Of a stretch of DNA of 28,053 nucleotides, positions 14,393-22,740 are shown one piece after another. Source of the DNA: a virus. Under the pieces are notes generated by a model. The model ran no database searches. It worked only from the letters and a program-made list of their open reading frames with translations, and was not told the DNA's origin. Made by a program: the position numbers and the translations under genes. Location: positions 1 to 28,053 of IMG/VR virus record IMGVR_UViG_3300021960_000386; one strand, written 5' to 3'. Position 1 is the stretch's first letter. Each line of letters starts with the position of its first letter.

Positions 14393-14421
14393 TATTTATA
14401 CTTCTATTTATACTATTTATA
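14393..14421 (-). promoter_or_regulatory. Three tandem late-promoter-like octamers
   Basis: Three perfect TATAAATA octamers occur on the minus strand at 14414-14421, 14405-14412 and 14393-14400. They are in the 48-nt gap between the 160-aa and 121-aa genes. The last ends 16 nt before the 121-aa ATG, with AGGAAGAG between. Tight repetition of the exact T4 late consensus makes chance unlikely and suggests a strong or composite late promoter for the downstream structural and fibre block. Confidence 0.7.
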
Positions 14422-14424
14422 ATA

Positions 14425-14907
14425 TTATCCTAAGGCAATTGATTGAGCAATTGCAAAAGGTCGAGTAGCCACTCTTACAGAATTTTCTGTAATTATAGCA
14501 CTTTCAGTTGTTCCAGTAGCCGTGATATTTACAGCACTTGAAATTGACCCACTATTAATAGATAAAGTGCCATCTGTTATAGTGGTTGACGAAACACTTG
14601 TTAGTCCACTTATTGTACTATTTAGTGCTACTGTTAAAGTATCAGTTGCTGATACTGTAGCAGTAATGTTTGAACCTGATGAAATTCTGAATACATCACC
14701 TGAATTAACTTGTTGAGTTGTAGATGTATCGTCAGCAATAGTAAAGGCCGTTGTTACTGCACTATTAATTTCATTGATAGCCGCAACAATATTGGAAGTA
14801 TCAGTAGTATTTAAACCACTAATATCACCAACATCTGTTCCTAAAGAATTAAAGGTCGTTCTAAATTCTTCAAGTGTATTTGTTACTGCTACGCTTCTGA
14901 TTGCCAT
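14425..14907 (-). CDS. Virion structural protein, fibre-like (160 aa)
   Basis: The N-terminal 55 residues contain TNTLEEFRTTFNSLGTDVGD and NIVAAINEINSAV, a segment found at the start of many marine T4-like virion proteins, where it probably anchors to a tail partner. The rest is almost wholly Thr/Ser/Ile/Gly with alternating beta pattern (TVSATDTLTVALNSTISGL, TITDGTLSINSGSIS), similar in texture to the long fibre-like protein at the left end of the window. No enzymatic motif is seen. Its start overlaps the previous stop by 1 nt. Role inferred: minor tail or fibre component. Confidence 0.8.
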   Translation of the reverse strand: MAIRSVAVTNTLEEFRTTFNSLGTDVGDISGLNTTDTSNIVAAINEINSAVTTAFTIADDTSTTQQVNSGDVFRISSGSNITATVSATDTLTVALNSTISGLTSVSSTTITDGTLSINSGSISSAVNITATGTTESAIITENSVRVATRPFAIAQSIALG

Positions 14908-15128
14908 TACTTGTTACCTAAGTCCTTTAATAATTTTTTAATTTCAAATAATTCTGCTTTTAAATTATTTATTTCTTTACAAGCGTTTCTTATTTGGTCA
15001 CCTTGTTTTTCTCTTGCTTTTATTCTTTTCATATAAAGTTGATATTCAGATATATTTGTATTTACAATACCGTTTGAATATGTATCTCTAACTAAATCAG
15101 TATAACCTTCTACTTTTAGTTTAGTCAT
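14907..15128 (-). CDS. Small coiled-coil protein of the tail gene cluster
   Basis: This 73-aa protein has a polar N-terminus (VEGYTDLVRDTYSNGIVNTN) and a long charged helix from about residue 27 that ends in INNLKAELFEIKKLLKDLG, a likely coiled coil. Small proteins of this pattern occur beside fibre genes in marine T4-likes (recalled, not checked). It starts 4 nt after the giant DUF4815 gene without an evident Shine-Dalgarno, and its stop overlaps the next start (TAATG), so it is probably translated by coupling. It could be a small structural linker or an assembly factor; neither can be shown. Confidence 0.75.
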   Translation of the reverse strand: MTKLKVEGYTDLVRDTYSNGIVNTNISEYQLYMKRIKAREKQGDQIRNACKEINNLKAELFEIKKLLKDLGNK

Positions 15129-15132
15129 AACT

Positions 15133-18100
15133 TTATATTGCTAAAGCAATTCCTCTTAAATCTTGTATTACAGGCGGATATGCTGAGTTTGTGCCTTTCA
15201 TTACTACTTTAATTTGAAAAGCAGTAAAGTCATGGATGCCTGTTGCACTATATTTGTATTCTTTAAATGTAGCTGCATCTTCAGCTGGAATAACTGTAGT
15301 ATCTTCGCTACCGTCTGTGTTAAATGGAATCCAATTCAAGTCGTCAATATTTCTGACTTCTTCGGATGATGACACACGATAGTAAACTCTTACACTTGAA
15401 GTTGAACGAACATTTTGTGTTAATCTAACTTCTAATGATGTTGAATCATTTTCTAAAGTAATTGGTCTTGTACAGTAAATAGCTGCTGTTGAAGAACCTG
15501 TTGCTTGTTCATCATCTACAAAGTTTGGTGTATTTCCACTTGAGGGATTATTTAATCTGTTTTGTACAGTAATTGCACTCATTCTTTGAGTATCTAAAAC
15601 TGGTGAAAGTTTAGTATTTGATGTATTAAATTCTAAAGTAACAAATAATGATTTACTTCCACTCATTTCGTTTGTTTCATTAATTGTACTTGCTACCATT
15701 TGAGGAGCAGTAAAGTAAATATTATCATTTGCAATAACTGTTTGTGCATTTGTCGAACTTGTTAAACTAAATTCTGATTCAGAACCATGAATTGATTTAC
15801 CTGTTGTCGGTCTAATCTTATATGCAATAGTTGTTTCTGGTACTGTCATAGTTGCTAAGTTTAAGTCTAACACATCATAAACTCTATTCTGTGTAGCTGC
15901 AACACTTGAACCGCCAACATCACCACTAGCTGTTGCTGTGCCACTTGAAGTAACTTCATAACTATCTAAAGTTATATTTGAAATACTTGTGTATGTTCCG
16001 TTAATTTCTGAAGCATCAAGGCCGTTGTATGTGCCTGAAGCAATACCAGAAATTGTTACATTATTATCTGCACCGTGCATACCGTGGTTTGGATGTGTAA
16101 TTCTAATTGTAGAAGAACCATTTGTTGTTCTAATTGGATTAGTTGCAAGTGTTCTTGTAGGTAAGTCATCATTTGTTAATGTAACTGTACCTGTAACATT
16201 TTGGAACTCACATCTTTTTAATTTAAATTTAATATCTTCGTTTTGGTCAGCAGACCATGTAGTACCGTTTTGTGATTTAAATAATACACCGGCATATGGT
16301 TGTTCTGATATTGTTCTATCAGAATTAATTTGTGTTTCACCCATTCTTGCCACCCAAGCATTATAGTTTGTTGAGTTAGCCAACACAACAAGAGCATATT
16401 CAACATTTTCTTGTATGTAAACAGGACTCTTAAATGTAAATGTTGTTGCAGCTGATGAATCTTCACTAACTGTTACAGTATCAGGATTAATTGAAACTTC
16501 TGAGAATGGTAAAATTTTCGTTGAAGGATAACCATTTACAACTTCACGGATTTGTACAGTAATCGGTACATTATCATCTTTTGTTTTGAAATATAAATCA
16601 ACTGAAGATACAAATACACCACCACTATCATCAATTAAGAATGTTTGTGCAAGAGGATCCCACCAACCAACTTGTCTGTTAGTTTCTCTTGTAGATGTTC
16701 TTGTAATTTGTCTGTTATCAGTTGTACTTTCTCTAACAAGTCTTGGTTCTCTTGTTGATAAAATAGTTTCTTGTTGAGTTTCTAATAAACCTCTTGCTGT
16801 GTAGTCTGCTTCACCTGAAGTTTCTACATCTGAAGCTCTACTATCTGAAGCAGAACTTGTTAATCTGAATACTCTTGTACCTGTTCTCCATCTTGGATTT
16901 GCATCAACATTTGGGTCAGGTATTGCAAAAGTACCTGTTAAAGCACCGTTAGCATCTGTGACTAAGTTACCGCCTAATGAACCGCCATCTGGTGTAACAT
17001 ACGCTGTTACATCAATGTTATCAAAGAATGGATAAACTCTTGTGTTCGGTTTAAATCTTGTACCTTCAAAAGTAATTGTTCTACTTCTAATAAAAGGAAT
17101 AAATGCAACATTAATAATTCTGTCGCCAATTGAATTTCTTACAGTTTGAGGTACTAAAACATTTCTTACACCTGTTCTAGTTTGTTGTACTAATTGGCCA
17201 GTCGTAACTTCTTGTCTTTGTAAAACTCGTCTTGGAACACCAAAAGCAAAAGTACCTTCTCTTACAGGACCACCAAGACTTCTTACATCTAATTCTCTTG
17301 GACGGCCTGTCCACATATCTTGCCATTCATTCCAAACAGTACCAATTTCAATACTTTGTAAGTTTGGATTGCCTGCAATCATTGTATCAAAAGCACCTTG
17401 ATTGTTTAATACTAATTCAGGAGCTCTTTCTGTTTCTTTCCATTCATCACCAGGAGGTGTTAATTCAATTGTACCTACCCATGTGAATACATTGAAAGGG
17501 TTAACATTGATTGCTTTACTAGCAAATGGTTGGTCAACCAAAGTTTCTTCTGTATATGGTAATGTTAATAAGTCACCGGTCTTTTGATAATTTGCAGCTG
17601 TTCTATCAGCGGCCACAATTGCTGTGCCGTCATCATCTCTTTCAATTAATTGTACTGCATCTTCTTTAAATGTTGGTCTTAAATGTCCTTCTGCCATATC
17701 CATAGCAGCTTTGTAATCTAAATTGCCCACATCACCAATGCCGTGACCTGTGAAGTTATCAACAATAAATCCGTTTTTAAATCTATCGAAGCCATCAGCA
17801 TCTTGTATCTGTAAAGATTGTGCTGATTGTTCTAACATATTTAATTGAGTGTAATACTCGACATTTTCTAATCTCTTTTCTAATTTACCAATATCTCTCA
17901 TTGTGTATCTTTTATTATCAATGATTGATATTTCTACATGGTCAGTTGATAAAGTATAACTTTCTAACTGTAATGTGAATAGGTGCATTGCACCATCTAA
18001 ATTTTTAGGAACTTGTGGATTAAGTGATGAAGCACCTTTAACAACTCTAAAGACACCATCTTTATCTAAGAATACTTTATCAATTCTTGGTAAATAATAT

Positions 18101-21100
18101 TCAAAGTCAGCAGATACATCTGAATTAAATTTAATTACATCTATTGTTGAAGCACCTGTGCCATCAAAACTTCTGTCTTGGCCACCTGAATTAATAGTTG
18201 AAGCATCATCAACTCTTGGTCTAAAATCTAATACATCTCTTAACTGATAAATTTGACCTGTAGTATCTGAAGTATAACTTGGAATATCTTCATAATTAAT
18301 AACACCTGAATATGAATCGACATCAAAATAATCACCTGAACCGTGTGAGAAGTAATCAAAGTCAACTAATAAACGGCCTGTTGGTGTAATCGCACCATCT
18401 TTTAATTTTAATCTACCAATGTCATAGAAGTTATCTCTTTGACCGTTATCTAAATTAAATCTACTTGTAATATCTGTATCACTTGCTGTTGCAGCTGTTG
18501 AGAAATCAGCAGACATATAAACTGCGTTGATTTGGTAAACATCTGCCTTACCTAAACCAATTGTACCACTTTCAATCGTTGTTTGGTCTGAAATAGCAAC
18601 TGTAGAATTAGAGTTTAATGTTTTTGTTTTTGAACCTGCAACTGAACGGTCAACTGTTGCTAAAATTTTAACTTTATGTCCTTGATAGTTTGCACCAAAG
18701 TCAAGTGTTAAAGTTTTACCTACTGGAGAACCGCCAAGTGTGAATATTGCATCGCCTTCATGGTTGTTACCTGATAAACTTAAAACATCACCAACTGCAC
18801 CAGAACCACCAGCACCAGTTGACATAATAGAAACTGAGAAATCTTTTTCTAATAAAGATGTAAATGTTTCATTAGTACCAGCAGTAATTGTTACATCACC
18901 GTTTGATGATAATGTACCTGTGAAGTGTCTTCTTACTGCAAAGTTTGTATCTGTAACACCTGAATTATTAGTTGTTTTAAGTGTTTTAATTGTTTTGTAT
19001 GGTAACTTAAATAAAGAAATATTTTTATTTGAATCTTGTACTTTTGCTCTTCTTCTTACAACAATTGTTTTAGTCGAAGCTGCCGCTGTGACACTTGAAA
19101 GTGTTAAACTTGTATTTGAAATAATTGCTTCAACAATTTTAGTTTCTGTATTACCACTATCGTTAGTAAATGAAATTGAATCACCAATATTTAAATCATC
19201 TGTAAATCTTGTACCGATACCTGTAACATCAGCAGAACCTGAACCTACATCAATAACACCTACGATTTGTAAATTTTGTCCGTAAGTTGCATCTAAAGCC
19301 GCATCAGCAGTATATGATGGTGAACCTGCCATACCAACTTGTTTGATACTTGGTAAATCAAATGTTCTAACACCTGGCAAACCAACTGCATCTGTTTGAA
19401 TTGTTGCTGTGTTAGATGAAGTACCGCCTGTGATTGTTTCGCCAGCTGTAAATGCACCGTTAACACTTGATACAATAACAATACCATGTCTTACAACACC
19501 ACCTGAAGTATAAGAAGTTACATTGGCAATTGTTGTGCCGTCACTTTCATATAATTCAAAAGTATTTGTTGCTGGATTTCTTACAGTAAATACTGTTGCA
19601 TCTGTAATTGCTGATGAATCAACTTGGAAACCTGCGTTTTCAATTGTAATTTGTTGGCCTTCTTTTAAACCATGGCCGTTTGCTGTTACAGTTGAAACAA
19701 CACCTGGATTATCTGTGTTTGAAATAGCTGTGATTGCAACACTTGTTGTAGTTGAAATAGATTCAACAATACCAGCTGCACCTGAAGTACCACCTGTTAC
19801 AACTTCGCCTGTTGTAAATGATTGGTCAGTTGTAATATTTAAATGATTGAATAAGTTAATATCAAATAGATAATGTTTGTAAACTGCACCTGTTAAAGCG
19901 CCACTAGCAAAAGTATTCGATACTGCTGTTCCTGAATTTAATTCAAAACCTCTGGACTTTGCACGGCCAATTGTGTTGATACTTGCACCTGAACCTGTGT
20001 TTTCTGTGCCTCTACTTGATGTTGCTTCAGAATAAAGATTTACTCTTTTAAATGCCTCAACATCACCTGATACGAAACCAACATCTGGTGAACCATAAAC
20101 ATTTGTAACATTGATATAGTTACCTACATTAAATCTTGTGTTAAAATTGTTTTGTGTTTCAAAATCTCTTGCTTTGTCAATATCAACATATGTTGTACCA
20201 ACAGTTTCAATTTCATAACCTTTAACATATGCTTTACCTGGAGAAATACCAGCTGCAATTTTACTTTCAACACCACCATTACCTGAAGTGTAAATACCTC
20301 TATTATTTCCAGCAATTAAGTGTTCTCTTAAATCTAAATCAAAACCTCTAACTGTATAATCACCTGATTCGTCAAATGTTCTTCTAGCTAAAGTATCTTC
20401 TAATACGGCATATTCAGTTGTTCTAACTCTATTTTGAATGATACCATTTTTTAATCTTAATAATTCTACAAAGTTTTGGTCTTCTGTACTTGTTAAAGTT
20501 TTCTTTGCAAGTGTTAAATTAATTTTAAATCTGTGAGCGCCAGGAGCGTTAACATTAGAAGAACCAGCCGCATTATCATTTAAACTTGTGTCATCATTTG
20601 GAGTTACAAAAGATTCTGTAACTTCTAAACCAACTCTATAAGATGGTGAATTTGTATATTTGTCTAATACGATAATTTGTTCTGAAACTTGAACATGAAA
20701 GCCATTAATGTAGTAAACACCTTCGCCAATATATGTTGATGAACCTGTTGCTGTTGTATCTACTGTTACAGTAGCCGCTGTTGAATCTGCAAGTATACAA
20801 TTTAATGTTTCGCCGTCTGTAAATGCGACTGTGGCATTATCTGTACCTGAATTTGTGTATTTTACGAAAAGAGTATCCGGGTCAGTACCGTCTGTAGCGG
20901 CAACACCGACAACATTTGCTGTTACGCCTGAAGTTGCGCCTGTGACAACTAAACCATCATAGTTTGTAATTGAAGATGCCGACTTTGCTGATAGTTTTAC
21001 AGCATAGTAATTTAAATCATAAGAAATTTGGCCAGGAATGACCATTGCACCTTGCTTAAAGATGTGGTCAGATAATCTTTCAATCTGATTCTGTAAAATC

Positions 21101-21228
21101 GTTTGTGATTGTGTTAACTCTCTCGCCTGTACTGCAAATGATGGTCTATAAAGAACTCTATGGAACTTTTTAGATTCAGCATAATCATCATAATAAGGCG
21201 TGAGGTTAAAGTCAGTTGGACTTGGCAT
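15133..21228 (-). CDS. Giant DUF4815-type baseplate/tail structural protein (2031 aa)
   Basis: This is the largest gene in the window. Its first 70 residues carry the signature of the DUF4815 family of marine T4-like phages: FNLTPYYDDYAESKKFHRVL, YRPSFAVQARELTQSQTILQ, then IFKQGAMVIPG. A second conserved block near residues 1090-1150 reads YTMRDIGKLEKRLENVEYYT and DRFKNGFIVDNFTGHGIGD. Insertions include GExVxGxxSGA modules (about 90-112, 466-490 and 590-612) and two HGL/HGM-type beta modules (NGHGLKEGQQITI near 510; NHGMHGADNNVTISG near 1705). The C-terminal third is Thr/Ser-rich and beta-like. It probably forms a peripheral baseplate or long-fibre attachment component; the exact role is unknown. 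GAGGG precedes the ATG and the gap from gp8 is 11 nt. Confidence 0.9.
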   Translation of the reverse strand: MPSPTDFNLTPYYDDYAESKKFHRVLYRPSFAVQARELTQSQTILQNQIERLSDHIFKQGAMVIPGQISYDLNYYAVKLSAKSASSITNYDGLVVTGATSGVTANVVGVAATDGTDPDTLFVKYTNSGTDNATVAFTDGETLNCILADSTAATVTVDTTATGSSTYIGEGVYYINGFHVQVSEQIIVLDKYTNSPSYRVGLEVTESFVTPNDDTSLNDNAAGSSNVNAPGAHRFKINLTLAKKTLTSTEDQNFVELLRLKNGIIQNRVRTTEYAVLEDTLARRTFDESGDYTVRGFDLDLREHLIAGNNRGIYTSGNGGVESKIAAGISPGKAYVKGYEIETVGTTYVDIDKARDFETQNNFNTRFNVGNYINVTNVYGSPDVGFVSGDVEAFKRVNLYSEATSSRGTENTGSGASINTIGRAKSRGFELNSGTAVSNTFASGALTGAVYKHYLFDINLFNHLNITTDQSFTTGEVVTGGTSGAAGIVESISTTTSVAITAISNTDNPGVVSTVTANGHGLKEGQQITIENAGFQVDSSAITDATVFTVRNPATNTFELYESDGTTIANVTSYTSGGVVRHGIVIVSSVNGAFTAGETITGGTSSNTATIQTDAVGLPGVRTFDLPSIKQVGMAGSPSYTADAALDATYGQNLQIVGVIDVGSGSADVTGIGTRFTDDLNIGDSISFTNDSGNTETKIVEAIISNTSLTLSSVTAAASTKTIVVRRRAKVQDSNKNISLFKLPYKTIKTLKTTNNSGVTDTNFAVRRHFTGTLSSNGDVTITAGTNETFTSLLEKDFSVSIMSTGAGGSGAVGDVLSLSGNNHEGDAIFTLGGSPVGKTLTLDFGANYQGHKVKILATVDRSVAGSKTKTLNSNSTVAISDQTTIESGTIGLGKADVYQINAVYMSADFSTAATASDTDITSRFNLDNGQRDNFYDIGRLKLKDGAITPTGRLLVDFDYFSHGSGDYFDVDSYSGVINYEDIPSYTSDTTGQIYQLRDVLDFRPRVDDASTINSGGQDRSFDGTGASTIDVIKFNSDVSADFEYYLPRIDKVFLDKDGVFRVVKGASSLNPQVPKNLDGAMHLFTLQLESYTLSTDHVEISIIDNKRYTMRDIGKLEKRLENVEYYTQLNMLEQSAQSLQIQDADGFDRFKNGFIVDNFTGHGIGDVGNLDYKAAMDMAEGHLRPTFKEDAVQLIERDDDGTAIVAADRTAANYQKTGDLLTLPYTEETLVDQPFASKAINVNPFNVFTWVGTIELTPPGDEWKETERAPELVLNNQGAFDTMIAGNPNLQSIEIGTVWNEWQDMWTGRPRELDVRSLGGPVREGTFAFGVPRRVLQRQEVTTGQLVQQTRTGVRNVLVPQTVRNSIGDRIINVAFIPFIRSRTITFEGTRFKPNTRVYPFFDNIDVTAYVTPDGGSLGGNLVTDANGALTGTFAIPDPNVDANPRWRTGTRVFRLTSSASDSRASDVETSGEADYTARGLLETQQETILSTREPRLVRESTTDNRQITRTSTRETNRQVGWWDPLAQTFLIDDSGGVFVSSVDLYFKTKDDNVPITVQIREVVNGYPSTKILPFSEVSINPDTVTVSEDSSAATTFTFKSPVYIQENVEYALVVLANSTNYNAWVARMGETQINSDRTISEQPYAGVLFKSQNGTTWSADQNEDIKFKLKRCEFQNVTGTVTLTNDDLPTRTLATNPIRTTNGSSTIRITHPNHGMHGADNNVTISGIASGTYNGLDASEINGTYTSISNITLDSYEVTSSGTATASGDVGGSSVAATQNRVYDVLDLNLATMTVPETTIAYKIRPTTGKSIHGSESEFSLTSSTNAQTVIANDNIYFTAPQMVASTINETNEMSGSKSLFVTLEFNTSNTKLSPVLDTQRMSAITVQNRLNNPSSGNTPNFVDDEQATGSSTAAIYCTRPITLENDSTSLEVRLTQNVRSTSSVRVYYRVSSSEEVRNIDDLNWIPFNTDGSEDTTVIPAEDAATFKEYKYSATGIHDFTAFQIKVVMKGTNSAYPPVIQDLRGIALAI

Positions 21229-21239
21229 CTATTTCCCTC

Positions 21240-22700
21240 TTAAAATTCAATAATCAATTTAACATTTTCTGTTTGGTCTGAAGCTCTAGTAATTGGCGCT
21301 CTGTTTTCAATATAGATAACATCACCTGCGTCTGCGTCAATTTCAGAACTTGCATAACCTGAAGTAAATGACACACTATCAGTTGTGCCAGTTGTTGAAG
21401 AAGGTACACCAGTTGAACCTGAAGATTGTCCTGTGATTGTATTTGTACTTGAAAAAGCCGTTAAATCACCATTACTATCTACACCCTCATCATTAAATCT
21501 AGTTTGTAAGTAATATAAAATATTATTTACGGTATCGTGTTCAATTACTTTACCTACAGCACCTGTTGTTGCTTGATTAATTTCTTCGTCTTTTGTAAAT
21601 GTTCCTGAGTTACTTGCTAATAGAACTGCTTTTGTGCCTCTTAATGTTGTAGAAGTTGAAGCAGAACCACCTGATTCGATATTTCGAATAATTGCAACTC
21701 GTCTAAAGTCGTTTTCTACTGTAAAGTCACCAGAGTTTGAAGATTCATCACCCTCAAAGTTGGTGTTTGTCATTACATAGTAACCACCTAATTGTTGTAC
21801 TGCATTAAAACCGTGGCCACCTTTTGGTTCAATAATACAATCTAATTCTGCACCTGTAATACCTGTACCGCCAGCTGCAATAATGTCAGCCGCTGTAATA
21901 TAAGCATAAGTGTAACCTGAACCTACATTTGTTACTGTCACCGCTGTGATTGCACCAGATGAAATTGTTACTGAAACTGTTCCTGAAGAACCATCACCTC
22001 TAATCGGTACACTTGTATGTGTTCCGTCTGTACCACCTGAACCAGCAGATTTAATTGTTACAATATTAATTGCACCATCTGTTGCAGCTGCTGAAACTGT
22101 ACTATCAGTTGCAACGGCCATAAAGTCAGTTGATAAAAAGTTAACTTGTTGTGATGCTGATAATGAGTACATATATTTCCACTTGTAACCATCACCTGTT
22201 GTTAAAATAGATGTAGATGTGCCAGTTGGTTCTACAGTTGAAGATGAGTTACTATTATTATCTAAACATTTGTACACATTATTGTTACTGTTTAACACAT
22301 AAAAAGTTGAATCATATAGAGTAGATGCACCACTATTGGAAGTTTGAGTAGTTGTTGTGCCAGTTATTCTATTTCCATAGTCGTGTCTGTACATATCATA
22401 AGTTGTGCCTGTAGTCCAGTTTCTTCTTGGAATACAATATGATACATCTGAAGCTGTAATTCTTTTTGCAGCCAATAAGTCGTCAAAATAGTAGAATTCG
22501 TCTTTGACTGAATCGACTGGTGTTAATGGAGAAGTGTCAGAACCTTCGTTTTCTGTTCTACTATCACCTCTTGTCTTTGTGCCATAGGCCTGTGGTCGGC
22601 CGATAGCCATATGATACACAGTAGCTGCAGCTTCATTGAAAGATTCAACAAACTGTTCAGCATTGTGTATTCTAAATTTGTTAGTAATTATCGCTGGCAT
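21240..22700 (-). CDS. gp8: Baseplate wedge protein gp8
   Basis: This 486-aa protein matches T4 gp8 (334 aa), a dimeric wedge protein. The matching landmarks run in order: ITNKFR near the N-terminus (5-10), GRPQAYG (34-40), PVDSV (61-65), IPRRNW (90-95; T4 has IPRRDW), GDGYKWKYMYSL (about 168-179; T4 GDGYVWEYLFEI), and the C-terminal NRAPITRASDQTENVKLIIEF (T4 NRPPIIMAMDQTEEINILFTF). The protein is about 150 residues longer than T4 gp8. Much of the extra length is Gly/Ser/Thr-rich beta sequence around residues 200-290, with GSGY turns like those of the preceding 866-aa protein, and a later GAVGKV/ITGQSSGSTG module. It sits between two other large tail genes, and the 40-nt leader holds a late-type promoter. 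Confidence 0.95.
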   Translation of the reverse strand: MPAIITNKFRIHNAEQFVESFNEAAATVYHMAIGRPQAYGTKTRGDSRTENEGSDTSPLTPVDSVKDEFYYFDDLLAAKRITASDVSYCIPRRNWTTGTTYDMYRHDYGNRITGTTTTQTSNSGASTLYDSTFYVLNSNNNVYKCLDNNSNSSSTVEPTGTSTSILTTGDGYKWKYMYSLSASQQVNFLSTDFMAVATDSTVSAAATDGAINIVTIKSAGSGGTDGTHTSVPIRGDGSSGTVSVTISSGAITAVTVTNVGSGYTYAYITAADIIAAGGTGITGAELDCIIEPKGGHGFNAVQQLGGYYVMTNTNFEGDESSNSGDFTVENDFRRVAIIRNIESGGSASTSTTLRGTKAVLLASNSGTFTKDEEINQATTGAVGKVIEHDTVNNILYYLQTRFNDEGVDSNGDLTAFSSTNTITGQSSGSTGVPSSTTGTTDSVSFTSGYASSEIDADAGDVIYIENRAPITRASDQTENVKLIIEF

Positions 22701-22725
22701 AACTTCCTCTTTTTAATTCTAATTA

Positions 22726-22733
22726 TATTTATA
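22726..22733 (-). promoter_or_regulatory. T4-late-promoter-like TATAAATA upstream of gp8
   Basis: A perfect TATAAATA on the minus strand lies in the 40-nt gap before gp8, 25 nt from its ATG. An AGAGGAAGTT ribosome binding site lies between the octamer and the ATG. Spacing suits a short leader in T4-type late transcription. Confidence 0.6.
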
Positions 22734-22740
22734 CAAGTTT

